A stretch of DNA of 64,000 nt from an uncultured Acetatifactor sp. (GCA_944383825.1 CALWRA010000002.1:159259-223258), one strand, 5' to 3'; shown: positions 36,851 to 46,468, counted from the first letter of the stretch. Notes: generated from the sequence alone by a model not told the origin. Numbers and translations are program-made.

Positions 36851-37705
36851 ATGGATATTCGCGAAGCGGTGACCAAAGGGGAAGAGCTGGTTATGAATGC
36901 GTTAGAGACGCTGCCGGAGAAAGCGCTGAATCTGGGAATTCGCATCGTGCTGGCAGTATTGTTTTTCCTGGTGGGAGTGCAGGTGATCAAGCTGCTGCGC
37001 AAAATAGTAAAAAAATCCATGGAGAGAGCCGGAGCGGAAGTGGGAGCCATCCAATTTATAGATTCTTTTCTGAGAGCTGCTCTGTATGTGATTCTGACCT
37101 TTGTGCTGGCGGCCTCCTTTGGGGTGGACGCGGCCAGCATTGTGGCACTTCTGGGGTCGGCGGGCGTGGCCATTGGACTTGCCATTCAGGGAAGTCTCTC
37201 TAATCTTGCCGGCGGTGTGCTCATCCTGATGCTCAAGCCCTTTAAGGTGGGGGACTATATCTGTGAAAATACGGATAAGCAGGAGGGAACCGTGGCGGAA
37301 ATTCAGATATTTTACACCAAGCTGGTGACAGGAGACAACAGGGTGATTGTGCTGCCCAACGGAACCCTTGCCAATAACAGTATTGTAAATATGACTGCCG
37401 CAAATTGCCGCCGCATGGATATATTAATCGGAATCTCTTATGATTCTGATATTAGGAAGGCAAAGAGGGCCTTAATGGAAGTCCTGGAGAAGGATGGCTC
37501 TGTGCTGAAAGATAAGGATATGTGCGTATACGTGTCGGAGCTGGGCCCATCGGCCATCAACTTGGGCGTAAGATGCTTTTTCAAAAACGAAGATTTCTGG
37601 GAAGGAAAATGGCGTGTTACCGAAAACTGCAAATATGCGCTGGATCAGGCCGGTATTGAAATTCCCTATAATCAGCTGGATGTACACCTGAAGACGTCTC
37701 ACTAA
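36851..37705 (+). CDS. small-conductance mechanosensitive channel (MscS family)
   Basis: 284 residues with three membrane segments. The pore helix is the Gly/Ala-rich ASIVALLGSAGVAIGLAIQG near residues 97-116, followed by a cytoplasmic beta domain (VGDYICENTDKQEGTVAEI). It protects cells from osmotic downshock. AAAGGAG suits the ATG at 36851; the ATG at 36845 is too close to that site. Confidence 0.92.
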   Translation: MDIREAVTKGEELVMNALETLPEKALNLGIRIVLAVLFFLVGVQVIKLLRKIVKKSMERAGAEVGAIQFIDSFLRAALYVILTFVLAASFGVDAASIVALLGSAGVAIGLAIQGSLSNLAGGVLILMLKPFKVGDYICENTDKQEGTVAEIQIFYTKLVTGDNRVIVLPNGTLANNSIVNMTAANCRRMDILIGISYDSDIRKAKRALMEVLEKDGSVLKDKDMCVYVSELGPSAINLGVRCFFKNEDFWEGKWRVTENCKYALDQAGIEIPYNQLDVHLKTSH

Positions 37706-37748
37706 TTTCCCGATTATAAATAAATTTGGCCGTATGGAAATTTCATAG

Positions 37749-37777
37749 TTGAATTTTGCACGGGCTGATGTTATATT
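37749..37777 (+). promoter_or_regulatory. promoter of the nucleoside ABC transporter operon
   Basis: TTGAAT (37749-37754), 17 bases, TATATT (37772-37777). The ~115-base leader shows no recognisable purine riboswitch. Confidence 0.55.
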
Positions 37778-37900
37778 ATCAATGTATTTGTGCAGAGTCT
37801 TCTGCTTTATACAGGACAAAAGACAGCTATGGCCTTAGGGCGAAGATTGACGAACTGTCACAATTAAGAGGTCATGGAATGAAAAGAAGGAGGAAGGATT

Positions 37901-39031
37901 ATGAAAAAAGTGTTAGCGCTTGCGCTTTCGGCAGTTATGGCTTTTTCTCTTGCTGCCTGCGGCAGTGAAGCGCCTGCGGAAAGCGGCGGGGAAGAGGGAC
38001 TGAAGATTGCCATTGTTTCCAGCCCCTCGGGAGTTGACGATGGTTCCTTTAATCAGGACAATTATAACGGCGTTCTAAAATTTATTGAAGAGAATCCCAC
38101 CGCCACCGTAACTCCCATAAGAGAGGAGTCCGGAGACAGCGCAGCGGCTGTTCAGGCAGTAGCGGATGTGGTGGCGGATTATGATGTGATTGTCTGCTGC
38201 GGCTATCAGTTTGCGGGAATCGGCGACCTGGCCCAGGAGAATCCCGACACAAAGTTTATTCTGATTGATTCCTGGCCCACCGTAGGCGGTACGGAGGTTA
38301 CTGAGGATCAGGTGATCGACAATGTGTATGCGGCATATTATGCCGAGCAGGAGAGCGGATTTTATGCAGGTATGGCGGCGGCCCTTTCCACCGTCACAGG
38401 CAAGGTGGCAGTGGTTAATGGAATTGCTTATCCCTCCAATGTGAATTATCAGTATGGCTTTGAGTGCGGAGTAAAATATGCAAACGAAACAGAGGGACTG
38501 AATGTGGAGGTAGTAGAGCTTCCCTCCTATGCGGGCACTGATGTGACCGGAGCTAACGTAGGAGGCAACTATGTAGGTAATTTCTCCGACGAGGCTACAG
38601 GAAAGGTGCTTGGAAATGCTCTTATTGCAGAGGGCGTTGACATTCTCTTTGTAGCTGCAGGCGCTTCCGGCAACGGAGTGTTTACCGCTGCTAAGGAGGC
38701 AGAAGGCGTTATGGTGATTGGCTGTGACGTGGATCAGTATGATGATGGCGCAAACGGCGACAGCAATGTTGTGCTGACCAGCGGCCTGAAGGTAATGCAT
38801 GATACGGTTTACAACGCGCTGAACACCGTAAAGGATGGTTCCTTTGCAGGCGCAAATGTAAGACTTACTGCAGCTGAAGACGCTACAGGATATGTAAGTG
38901 AAGAAGGCAGGAACCAGCTGAGCGCTGAAGCGATTGAAAAAATCGATGCGGCTCAGGCTCTGTTAAAGGCAGGGGATATTGTTCCCGCTTCAAGCATTAA
39001 TGGCATTACGCCTGAGACCTTTACCTGGTAG
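37901..39031 (+). CDS. BMP-family ABC transporter substrate-binding lipoprotein
   Basis: 376 residues. Signal peptide with lipobox LAAC at residues 17-20, then a BmpA/PnrA-type nucleoside-binding fold (KIAIVSSPSGVDDGSFNQ near residue 32, a WPTVGGTEV loop, GCDVDQYDDG near 273). These lipoproteins bind purine nucleosides outside the membrane. AAGGAGGAAGG precedes the ATG. The terminator at 39108 separates it from the ATPase gene, so it is probably made in excess. Confidence 0.9.
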   Translation: MKKVLALALSAVMAFSLAACGSEAPAESGGEEGLKIAIVSSPSGVDDGSFNQDNYNGVLKFIEENPTATVTPIREESGDSAAAVQAVADVVADYDVIVCCGYQFAGIGDLAQENPDTKFILIDSWPTVGGTEVTEDQVIDNVYAAYYAEQESGFYAGMAAALSTVTGKVAVVNGIAYPSNVNYQYGFECGVKYANETEGLNVEVVELPSYAGTDVTGANVGGNYVGNFSDEATGKVLGNALIAEGVDILFVAAGASGNGVFTAAKEAEGVMVIGCDVDQYDDGANGDSNVVLTSGLKVMHDTVYNALNTVKDGSFAGANVRLTAAEDATGYVSEEGRNQLSAEAIEKIDAAQALLKAGDIVPASSINGITPETFTW

Positions 39032-39107
39032 TGAGATACCCTGGGCATGACGTTGGTTGTCATGTGCTGAAAGGACGAAGGTCCGCTGCATAAGCCGTTG
39101 TGTGACG

Positions 39108-39155
39108 AAAATACGCCTTGAACCGGCCGGTATGAGCCGCTTCAGGGCGTATTTT
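39108..39155 (+). terminator. terminator between the binding-protein and ATPase genes
   Basis: A 15-bp stem AAAATACGCCTTGAA / TTCAGGGCGTATTTT (39108-39122, 39141-39155, one G-U) with a T-rich end. Partial read-through would give stoichiometric control of the importer. The 76 bases before it hold two smaller hairpins (39046-39064 and 39073-39084). Confidence 0.85.
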
Positions 39156-39231
39156 AATGGGTTCCTAAATATGATAAAATCTGTTATACTATGAGAAAAA
39201 GAAGGCTGCTTGGCGGCGGATGGGAGAAAAC

Positions 39232-40794
39232 ATGGCCGAATATATTGTGGAAATGAAACATATTACCAAACGTTTTCCTGGAATCACAGCCAATGACGAT
39301 GTGACGATTCAGATCAAAAAGGGTGAGATATTTGCCCTCCTGGGGGAAAACGGAGCAGGGAAATCAACCCTTATGAGTATGCTTTTCGGTATGTATGAGC
39401 CGGATGAGGGAGAAATATTCATTCGGGGGGAGAAGGTAAAGCTGGAATCCCCAAATCACGCTACGAGACTGAATATCGGCATGGTACATCAGCATTTCAA
39501 GCTTATATCCAATTATACCATTGCAGAGAATATTGTGATGGGTATGGAACCGGTGAAAAAGATTCTGGGCTGTGTTCCGGTGGTGGATATGAAGACGGCC
39601 AACAGAGAGATCAAGGAGCTCTCGGAAAAATATGGTTTGGCAGTGAATCCTACAGATGTGATCGAGAATCTGAATGTCTCCACCCAGCAGAGGGTAGAGA
39701 TTCTGAAAATGCTTTACAGACAGGCTGAAATTCTTATTTTCGATGAGCCAACGGCAGTGCTGACTCCGCAGGAAATTGAATTTCTGCTGGATATTATCAA
39801 AGGACTCAGAGAAAACGGGAAGACAATTATTCTGATTACCCATAAGCTGGAAGAGATAAAAAAAATTGCGGACCGTTGTGCCATTTTAAACAGAGGAAAG
39901 CTGATAGACATACTGGATGTGGCGTCAACCTCCACTAAGACCATGGCCAATCTTATGGTGGGCAGAGAGGTGAGTTTTGAGACTCAGAAGAAGCCGGCGA
40001 AGTCGGGAGAGGTGGTGCTTGACGTCCGGGGCCTTAACGTATTCAATAAACAGGAATTCCAGGTGGTAAGGGATGTTTCCTTTCAGGTTCGCGGGGGCGA
40101 AATACTGGCCATAGCCGGAGTGGCGGGCAATGGACAGGTGGAGATTGCGGACGCTATTGCGGGATTGATTCCTGTTCGGTCCGGTTCCATACGCTTAAAG
40201 GACAGAGATATTACAAACCTTTCTATCCGGGAAAGGACGCAGGAGGGGATCTCCTATATTCCCGAGGACAGGCAAAATTACGGACTGGTAATGGATTTTA
40301 CCCTGTCGGAAAACCTTGCGCTGAAGGATTATTATAAAGAGCCTTTTTGCAGAAACGGTGTGCTGAATCAAAAGATTTTTCAGGAAAACAGTCAGAAGCT
40401 CATAGAAAAGTATGATATTCGGAGCGGACAGGGCGAAAAGACCATTGTTCGTTCCATGAGCGGCGGGAACCAGCAGAAAGCCATTATTGCAAGGGAGATC
40501 GAGCTGGGCTCTTCGCTGATGATCTTTGTGCAGCCCACAAGGGGTCTGGATATTGGCGCGATTGAAAATATTCACAGGCAGATGATTGGAGAAAGGGACA
40601 AGGGCAAGGCGATTCTGCTGATTTCTCTGGAGCTGGATGAAATAATGAACTGCGCCGATACCATCGCAGTGATTTATAACGGGAGCCTTCAGAAGATTGC
40701 TCCTGCGGACACACTGACGGCCAACGAGGTGGGCGAGTTTATGATGGGAGTTCGGCATAAAAATCATAAGCAAAAAAATGGAGGTATGGCATAG
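39232..40794 (+). CDS. nucleoside ABC importer, duplicated ATPase subunit
   Basis: 520 residues with two ABC domains, as in YufO/RbsA-type ATPases. The first has Walker A GENGAGKST near residue 32, a signature LNVSTQQRVEILK and Walker B LIFDEPTAVL. The second has AGVAGNGQVEIAD and SGGNQQKAIIAREI near residue 413. GGGAGA supports the ATG at 39232; ATG 39220 is an alternative. Next gene begins immediately after the stop. Confidence 0.93.
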   Translation: MAEYIVEMKHITKRFPGITANDDVTIQIKKGEIFALLGENGAGKSTLMSMLFGMYEPDEGEIFIRGEKVKLESPNHATRLNIGMVHQHFKLISNYTIAENIVMGMEPVKKILGCVPVVDMKTANREIKELSEKYGLAVNPTDVIENLNVSTQQRVEILKMLYRQAEILIFDEPTAVLTPQEIEFLLDIIKGLRENGKTIILITHKLEEIKKIADRCAILNRGKLIDILDVASTSTKTMANLMVGREVSFETQKKPAKSGEVVLDVRGLNVFNKQEFQVVRDVSFQVRGGEILAIAGVAGNGQVEIADAIAGLIPVRSGSIRLKDRDITNLSIRERTQEGISYIPEDRQNYGLVMDFTLSENLALKDYYKEPFCRNGVLNQKIFQENSQKLIEKYDIRSGQGEKTIVRSMSGGNQQKAIIAREIELGSSLMIFVQPTRGLDIGAIENIHRQMIGERDKGKAILLISLELDEIMNCADTIAVIYNGSLQKIAPADTLTANEVGEFMMGVRHKNHKQKNGGMA

Positions 40795-41880
40795 ATGAAG
40801 GAGATTAAAAAAATATGGCCATCCGTTAAAATTCCCCTTTTCGCTATTTTGTGCAGTTTGCTTGCAGGCGGTGTCATTATTGCACTCACCGGAAGCAATC
40901 CTTTTCGGGCATACTATTCTCTGCTGCAGGGCTGCGGGCTGGCGCCCAAGTCCTCCTATGCCGGATATAAGAGCATGCTGACAGACTTTTTCAGTTATGT
41001 GAATTATTTTACTCCCATGATTTTTGCGGCTTTGGCCGTGGCCGTAGCGCTGCGGGCGGGACTTTTCAATATTGGCGTATCCGGACAGATGCTTGCGGCA
41101 GGATTTACCGCTTCAGTGCTTGTGGGCTACAGCGGATTGGGAGCCGTTCTGGCTAAGCCCCTGGTGCTTTTGGTGGGCGTTGTGGTGGGCGGCCTTGCGG
41201 GGGCGCTGATCGGATTTTTGAAATATCGATTCAATATTAATGAGGTGGTATCCTCCATTATGCTGAACTATATTTTCCAGTATGTCATCAGCTTCTTTAT
41301 CAACACTTATTTTGTGGATCCTGTTTCCAGACAGTCGAGAGAGGTTTCGGACGCTTCCAGGCTAACGCTGATGGACACGCCCGTAGGAAATTTAAAAATG
41401 GACATTCCCCTGGGTGTCCTGATTGCGCTGGTTGCTGTGTTTCTCGTATGGTTTCTCTTGGAAAAGACAAAGCTGGGATATGAGCTCAAGGCTGTGGGCT
41501 GTTCCAGAAGTGCGGCAAAATATGCCGGAATACAGGTTGGGAAAAGCATGACGCTGTCCATGACTATTTCCGGGGCCCTGGCGGGTCTTGCCGGCGTTAC
41601 CTACTATTTGGGTTATGTAGGCTCCATTCAGCCTAAAGTGCTGATCAGCACAGGATTTGACGCCATTGCGGTATCTCTTTTGGGAAATAACCATCCTGTG
41701 GGAATAATATTCTCAACAATGCTCATCACTCTCATCGGAAAGGGCAGCACCTATATGAAGTCCGCATCCGGAGTGGACACGGAGATTGCATCCGTGATTA
41801 CGGGAATCATACTTTTGTTCAGCGCCTGCAGCGCATACATAAAATGGAGAATGGCGCGCAGAAAGGAGGGTAAAAAATGA
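40795..41880 (+). CDS. nucleoside ABC importer permease 1
   Basis: 361 residues, about 8-10 membrane segments, BPD_transp_2-type. Typical are GLFNIGVSGQMLAAG near residue 83 and the coupling region KAVGCSRSAAKYAGI near 230. It begins directly after the ATPase gene and overlaps the second permease by four bases. GGAGG lies upstream. Confidence 0.92.
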   Translation: MKEIKKIWPSVKIPLFAILCSLLAGGVIIALTGSNPFRAYYSLLQGCGLAPKSSYAGYKSMLTDFFSYVNYFTPMIFAALAVAVALRAGLFNIGVSGQMLAAGFTASVLVGYSGLGAVLAKPLVLLVGVVVGGLAGALIGFLKYRFNINEVVSSIMLNYIFQYVISFFINTYFVDPVSRQSREVSDASRLTLMDTPVGNLKMDIPLGVLIALVAVFLVWFLLEKTKLGYELKAVGCSRSAAKYAGIQVGKSMTLSMTISGALAGLAGVTYYLGYVGSIQPKVLISTGFDAIAVSLLGNNHPVGIIFSTMLITLIGKGSTYMKSASGVDTEIASVITGIILLFSACSAYIKWRMARRKEGKK

Positions 41881-42836
41881 GTGTTGTCATAATTGACGGG
41901 CTGTCCTTCGCCCTTCCGCTTTTTATTATGGCCATTGGAGGAATTTACTGCGAAAAGTCCGGCGTTACAATGCTTGCCGTGGAGGGACTTCAGGGCTTTG
42001 GCGCCTTTGTCGGCGCTTTTGTGGCGGTGCTTGTTGCCGGAAGCTTCGATGGGAATTCTCCCATTCCTTTTTATATCGCTATGTTTTTTGCCGTGGCAGG
42101 AGGAGGATTGTTTGCCCTGATCCATGCCCTTCTATGCCTGAAATTCAAAGCGAACCAGGTAATCAGCGGAGTGGTTGTGAATATTCTTGCCATGGCTCTC
42201 ACCGCTTATCTTACAAAGCTTTTCAACAGAATTTTCTTTGGAGCAGCCTCGGACAAATTTGTACTGACGGTATCATCACGTATTACTGTTCCGGTTCTCA
42301 GCGACATTCCTGTTTTGGGAGCGGTGTTTACCAATATTTATCCATTTGAAATTGTGATAGTGGCGGCAGCCTTCCTCTCATGGTTCGTCATGTATAAGAC
42401 AAGATTCGGAATGCATCTTAGAGCCTGTGGAGATAATCCTCATGCTGTGGATGCGGCGGGGAGAAGCGTTGGAAAAATCCGTCTGGCAGCCATTGTAATC
42501 TGCGGAGCTCTCTCGGGTTTGGGAGGCATCTGCTTTGCCTATTCTATTTCTGCTAATTTTTCCTCAAATATTTATGTGGGATATGGTTATCTGGCTATTG
42601 CAGCCCTGATTTTCGGGAATTGGAGAATACTTCCTACGCTGGCGGCCTGCCTTTTGTTCGGATTTGCCCGTTCAGGAGGATACAGGTTGGTTCAGGTGCT
42701 TCAGATGCCCAGCAGCTTTCAGGATCTGGTAATGACATTGCCTTATGTGCTTACGCTGCTCCTCCTCGTGTTTTTTTCCAAGCAAAATGGAGCGCCGAAA
42801 GCGCTTGGAGCTGCCTACGACAAAGGAGCCAGGTAA
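41877..42836 (+). CDS. nucleoside ABC importer permease 2
   Basis: 319 residues, BPD_transp_2-type partner of the previous gene. LAVEGLQGFGAFVGA and LRACGDNPHAVDAAGRSVG are its typical substrate-path and coupling motifs. The ATG overlaps the preceding stop (ATGA). Last gene of the operon. Confidence 0.92.
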   Translation: MSVVIIDGLSFALPLFIMAIGGIYCEKSGVTMLAVEGLQGFGAFVGAFVAVLVAGSFDGNSPIPFYIAMFFAVAGGGLFALIHALLCLKFKANQVISGVVVNILAMALTAYLTKLFNRIFFGAASDKFVLTVSSRITVPVLSDIPVLGAVFTNIYPFEIVIVAAAFLSWFVMYKTRFGMHLRACGDNPHAVDAAGRSVGKIRLAAIVICGALSGLGGICFAYSISANFSSNIYVGYGYLAIAALIFGNWRILPTLAACLLFGFARSGGYRLVQVLQMPSSFQDLVMTLPYVLTLLLLVFFSKQNGAPKALGAAYDKGAR

Positions 42837-42897
42837 AGATATTTGTCGAAAATTGTTATTATTTGCGGTGCATTTTGTAAAATTTAAAAATTTATGG

Positions 42898-42926
42898 TTG
42901 CAAAAAGGGTTCACACCATATATAAT
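42898..42926 (+). promoter_or_regulatory. promoter of tRNA-Thr
   Basis: TTGCAA (42898-42903), 17 bases, TATAAT (42921-42926), about 60 bases before the mature tRNA end. Confidence 0.65.
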
Positions 42927-42988
42927 ACATATAGTTGCAAAATATTTGTAACTAAATTCCCCTTTACAGTTTTATATTTTTGTCAAAG

Positions 42989-43061
42989 GCTGAAATAGCT
43001 CAGTTGGTAGAGCACTTCACTCGTAATGAAGGGGTCGTGGGTTCGAGTCCCATTTTCAGCT
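42989..43061 (+). tRNA. tRNA-Thr (anticodon CGT)
   Basis: All arms pair: acceptor GCTGAAA/TTTCAGC, D arm GCTC...GAGC, anticodon stem CTTCA/TGAAG around CTCGTAA with anticodon CGT, and T arm GTGGG-TTCGAGT-CCCAT. The discriminator is T; CCA is not encoded. It reads ACG codons. Single tRNA gene with its own promoter and terminator. Confidence 0.97.
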
Positions 43062-43063
43062 TA

Positions 43064-43112
43064 CAAAACCAAAGAATCCGGAAGCGTAACGCCTCCGGAT
43101 TCTTTGGTTTTG
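43064..43112. terminator. terminator after tRNA-Thr
   Basis: Very long hairpin: CAAAACCAAAGAATCCGGA pairs with TCCGGATTCTTTGGTTTTG, with a small GC/GC extension near the loop. It ends in TTTTG and could work in both directions. Confidence 0.9.
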
Positions 43113-43195
43113 GGAAAAGATCGCAGAGACGTTTATCTTTATAATTCCGGGAGTTAACCGTCTGGCTGGGTGAAGGCTTTTAGAGGTATCTTTGT

Positions 43196-43241
43196 ACGAG
43201 GGTATCCTAAAGCCATGAAAAGTCTGGGGAGATACCCTCGT
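43196..43241. repeat. long-range inverted repeat downstream of the ABC permease
   Basis: ACGAGGGTATC (43196-43206) pairs perfectly with GATACCCTCGT (43231-43241), loop 24. It may end transcription coming from the minus-strand importer genes, though no strong T-run follows on that strand. The rest of 43113-43286 shows only a short hairpin CTGACA/TGTCAG overlapping the permease stop. Confidence 0.45.
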
Positions 43242-43286
43242 TGCGTTGTTTTATTCACAATTAATTGCTTGCCTGACAGATGCTTG

Positions 43287-44048
43287 TCAGCTCCTTTTCA
43301 TATGGTGTTCAACCTGCTGAATTCCCCTGTACAGGCCAAAGGCAATCATGCACAATATTACGATGGCCATAATTACCAGATCCAGCTGGAAGACCTGGGA
43401 GCCGTAAATGATGAGATACCCCAGCCCTCTTCTCGCGGCTAGAAACTCTCCGATAATAACTCCCACAAGGGCAAGGCCTATATTTACCTTTGTTGTGCTG
43501 ATCAGAATAGGCAGTGAGCTTGGCAAAACCACCTTGAAAAAGGCGTCCCGCCTGTTTCCTCCCAGGGTGTAGATCAGAGTCACTTTATTGGAATCGCTTT
43601 GTCTAAAGCCTGAGTAAAAGCTGATAATGGAGCCGAACAGGGCAACGGAAATCCCTGCCACGATGATAGTTTTTGTCCCTGTTCCGAGCCATACGATAAA
43701 GAGCGGAGCCAGCGCTGACTTGGGCAGACTGTTTAAAATAACCAGATAAGGTTCTAAAATTTCCGAAAGCTTCGTAGAATACCATAACAGTGTGGCTGTG
43801 ATCAGACTGATGACGAATACCAGCAAAAAACTTATAAGAGTCTCCCAGAGGGTGATGCCGGTATGAAAGAAAATGGAACCATCCTCACACAGCTGTACGA
43901 AGAGCGATATTATCCGGCTGGGACTGGAAAAGAAAAAGCTGTCTATCCAGCCCAAGCGGGCGCTTATTTCCCATAAGGCAAGAAAGAGGATCATTATCAG
44001 AAAGCGCCAGGAGGCAATCAGATGATGGCGCCTTTTGTGGCTTTTCAT
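43287..44048 (-). CDS. ABC transporter permease (SsuC/TauC/ThiX-like)
   Basis: 253 residues on the minus strand, about six membrane helices, with the BPD_transp_1 coupling loop (GGNRRDAFFKVVLPSSLPIL near residue 165). The family imports sulfonates, taurine, nitrate or thiamine precursors; nothing here decides which. AGGAAG favours the ATG at 44048; a GTG at 44090 overlapping the ATPase gene is the alternative. No substrate-binding protein gene adjoins. Confidence 0.85.
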   Translation of the reverse strand: MKSHKRRHHLIASWRFLIMILFLALWEISARLGWIDSFFFSSPSRIISLFVQLCEDGSIFFHTGITLWETLISFLLVFVISLITATLLWYSTKLSEILEPYLVILNSLPKSALAPLFIVWLGTGTKTIIVAGISVALFGSIISFYSGFRQSDSNKVTLIYTLGGNRRDAFFKVVLPSSLPILISTTKVNIGLALVGVIIGEFLAARRGLGYLIIYGSQVFQLDLVIMAIVILCMIAFGLYRGIQQVEHHMKRS

Positions 44049-44070
44049 AAATTCTTCCTGTCTGGTCAGT

Positions 44071-44847
44071 TCACATTTCTTTTCCTTCACTGTTTAATTC
44101 CTCCCATAGTTGATTGAAATAATACTGAAATTCCGGTGCATTCCTTGCTGCCAGAGGAGAATCGTCAGCCAGAGTCAGTTGGATGGGCATTTGAACTTTT
44201 ACAACAGCAGGCCTTTTGGAGAGAAGAATTACTCTGTCCGAAAGACTGATAGCCTCTGAAAGATCATGGGTAATCATGATTACTGTTTTTCCTGTGTTGC
44301 GTATAAGCCGGCAGATGTCCGCAGAAACCATAAGTCTTGTCTGGTAGTCCAGGGCGCTGAAAGGTTCATCCAGAAGCAACAGCTGGGGATCCAGAGCCAG
44401 AGTCCGTATTAGCGCCGCCCGCTGTTTCATCCCTCCCGACAGTTCACTGGGACGTTTTTCTCTGAATTTATCCAGCCCATAATCAAAAAGCAGCTGGTCT
44501 ACGTAAGCCAGCCTTTCCCGCGTCATCATATGATTGATTTCCAAGCCCAAAATCACATTTTTGTATATGGTGCGCCATTCAAACAAGTGATCCCTCTGCA
44601 GCATATAACCTACCCGGGGATAGTGAAGAGAGCCATCCGGATTGTTGACGGCTATGGTACCGGTTTCCGGTTCAATCAGACCGGATATAATGGAAAGCAG
44701 AGTGGACTTTCCGCAGCCGCTGGGTCCTGCGACCGCCACAAATTCTCCTTCCGCCACGCCGAAGGAAATATTTTCCAGAGCCTTGGTTTCTCCCTGCAGA
44801 CTGTGATAAGAATAGCCTATATTCTTAAGCTCCAAGATATTCTGCAT
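44071..44847 (-). CDS. ABC transporter ATPase (SsuB/TauB-like)
   Basis: 258 residues. Walker A AGPSGCGKST near residue 36, signature LSGGMKQRAALIRTLA near 133, Walker B LLLLDEPFSALD near 153, and the H-loop ITHDLSEA. It powers the permease encoded next. AAAGGG is spaced for the ATG at 44847; the ATG at 44865 has no ribosome site. Divergent from argH. Confidence 0.9.
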   Translation of the reverse strand: MQNILELKNIGYSYHSLQGETKALENISFGVAEGEFVAVAGPSGCGKSTLLSIISGLIEPETGTIAVNNPDGSLHYPRVGYMLQRDHLFEWRTIYKNVILGLEINHMMTRERLAYVDQLLFDYGLDKFREKRPSELSGGMKQRAALIRTLALDPQLLLLDEPFSALDYQTRLMVSADICRLIRNTGKTVIMITHDLSEAISLSDRVILLSKRPAVVKVQMPIQLTLADDSPLAARNAPEFQYYFNQLWEELNSEGKEM

Positions 44848-44938
44848 AAAGACATACCCTTTCATTCTACTGATGTCAATTTACCATTATAGTATGACAA
44901 ATACTACAAAAGGGTGTAAAAACCTTCGGTGCGCTGTA

Positions 44939-44967
44939 TTGCAATAAAGTGCTTTTTATGATAATAT
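44939..44967 (+). promoter_or_regulatory. possible promoter of argH
   Basis: TTGCAA (44939-44944), 17 bases, TAATAT (44962-44967). The leader contains AGTGA/TCACT (44981-44994) and a CACTGAAGC stretch partly like the asd leader element. Confidence 0.45.
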
Positions 44968-45020
44968 CAATTTCAAGTTTAGTGAAGCATCACTGAAGCT
45001 AGTAAGGCAGGAGACAGATT

Positions 45021-46445
45021 ATGGCACAATTATGGGGAGGACGTTTTACTAAGGATACGGACCAAATGGTCTATGACTTTAATGCGTCCATAAATTTTGA
45101 TAAGCGGTTATTTCATCAGGATATTGAAGGCAGCATTGCCCATGTGGTCATGCTTGCCAAGCAGGGAATTCTGACACTTGGGGAAAAAGATTCCATTATT
45201 AAAGGATTAGCCGGCATCCGGGAAGATGTGGACAAGGGGCTTCTTGCAATCAGTCCGGAATATGAGGACATTCACAGCTTTGTGGAGGCAATGCTGATTG
45301 AGCGGATCGGAGAAGCAGGAAAAAAGCTCCATACAGGAAGAAGCAGAAACGACCAGGTGGCTTTGGATATGAAGCTGTATACCAGGCTTCAGATTCTGAA
45401 AACGGATGAACTGCTGAAGGAGCTGCTGGAAGTTATTCTGGATACTATGGAGAGGAATCTGGAAACTTATATGCCCGGATTTACGCACTTGCAGAAGGCA
45501 CAGCCCACCACATTGGCCCACCATTACGGGGCCTATTTCGAGATGTTTAAACGGGACAGGCTGCGGCTGAAGGATATTTACGCCAGAATGAATTATTGTC
45601 CTCTGGGGGCAGGGGCTCTTGCAGGCACCACGTATCCTCTGGACAGAAGCTATACCTCTTCTCTAATGGGATTTGAGGGTCCGACTTTAAACAGCATGGA
45701 CTCGGTGTCGGACCGGGATTATCTGATTGAATTTCTGGCGGCGCTTTCTACCGTAATGATGCACTTAAGCCGTTTCTGTGAAGAAATTATTCTGTGGAAT
45801 TCCAATGAATACCAATTTGTGGAGATAGATGACGCCTATTCTACAGGGAGCAGCATCATGCCCCAGAAGAAGAATCCGGACATTGCGGAGCTTGTAAGGG
45901 GCAAAACAGGCCGTGTGTATGGTGCGCTCATCAGTCTTTTGACTACCATGAAGGCGCTTCCCCTTGCGTATAATAAGGATATGCAGGAGGATAAGGAGGT
46001 TTCCTTTGACGCTATGGACACGGTGCAGAGCTGTCTTGAGCTGTTTACGGGCATGGTAAAGACCATGAAATTCCGCACGGATCGCATGGCGGACAGCGCA
46101 TTGAACGGCTTTGCCAACGCCACGGATGCGGCGGATTACCTTGTAAACAAGGGCGTTCCCTTTCGAGATGCTCATGGGATTATAGGAAAGCTGGTGCTGT
46201 ACTGTATCGAAAAAAATACGTCAATCGATGCGCTCACACTGGAGGAACTCCGGGCAGTAAGCGATCAATTCGGCCCCGATCTGTATGATGCGGTATCCTT
46301 GAAGACCTGTGTGGAAAAGAGGCTTACGGCAGGGGCTCCGGGACAGGAGGCCATGAAAAAAGTCATTGCCGTAAACAAAAAGTATCTGAAGGATGATTGG
46401 ATTGAGGTTTTGCCAGGTTATGTAACCGGCACTGAAAAAGTGTGA
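45021..46445 (+). CDS. argH: argininosuccinate lyase
   Basis: 474 residues. It splits argininosuccinate into arginine and fumarate. N-terminal LWGGRFTKDTDQM and the superfamily signature GSSIMPQKKNPD near residue 278 are intact. AGGCAGGAG precedes the ATG. argG, its usual partner, is not adjacent; instead asd follows. Confidence 0.95.
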   Translation: MAQLWGGRFTKDTDQMVYDFNASINFDKRLFHQDIEGSIAHVVMLAKQGILTLGEKDSIIKGLAGIREDVDKGLLAISPEYEDIHSFVEAMLIERIGEAGKKLHTGRSRNDQVALDMKLYTRLQILKTDELLKELLEVILDTMERNLETYMPGFTHLQKAQPTTLAHHYGAYFEMFKRDRLRLKDIYARMNYCPLGAGALAGTTYPLDRSYTSSLMGFEGPTLNSMDSVSDRDYLIEFLAALSTVMMHLSRFCEEIILWNSNEYQFVEIDDAYSTGSSIMPQKKNPDIAELVRGKTGRVYGALISLLTTMKALPLAYNKDMQEDKEVSFDAMDTVQSCLELFTGMVKTMKFRTDRMADSALNGFANATDAADYLVNKGVPFRDAHGIIGKLVLYCIEKNTSIDALTLEELRAVSDQFGPDLYDAVSLKTCVEKRLTAGAPGQEAMKKVIAVNKKYLKDDWIEVLPGYVTGTEKV

Positions 46446-46468
46446 GGGTTTCTGAAAATTTTAGATTT

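Noticed and set aside
37778..37900. Purine riboswitch before the nucleoside transporter
   Set aside because: No conserved junction sequence or two kissing loops could be found.
39073..39084. Guanidine-II (mini-ykkC) motif because of GGACGA
   Set aside because: The ACGA is not in a tetraloop closed by a proper stem, and only one hairpin exists.
43113..43286. CRISPR or second tRNA after tRNA-Thr
   Set aside because: Only single inverted repeats; no spaced direct repeats and no cloverleaf.
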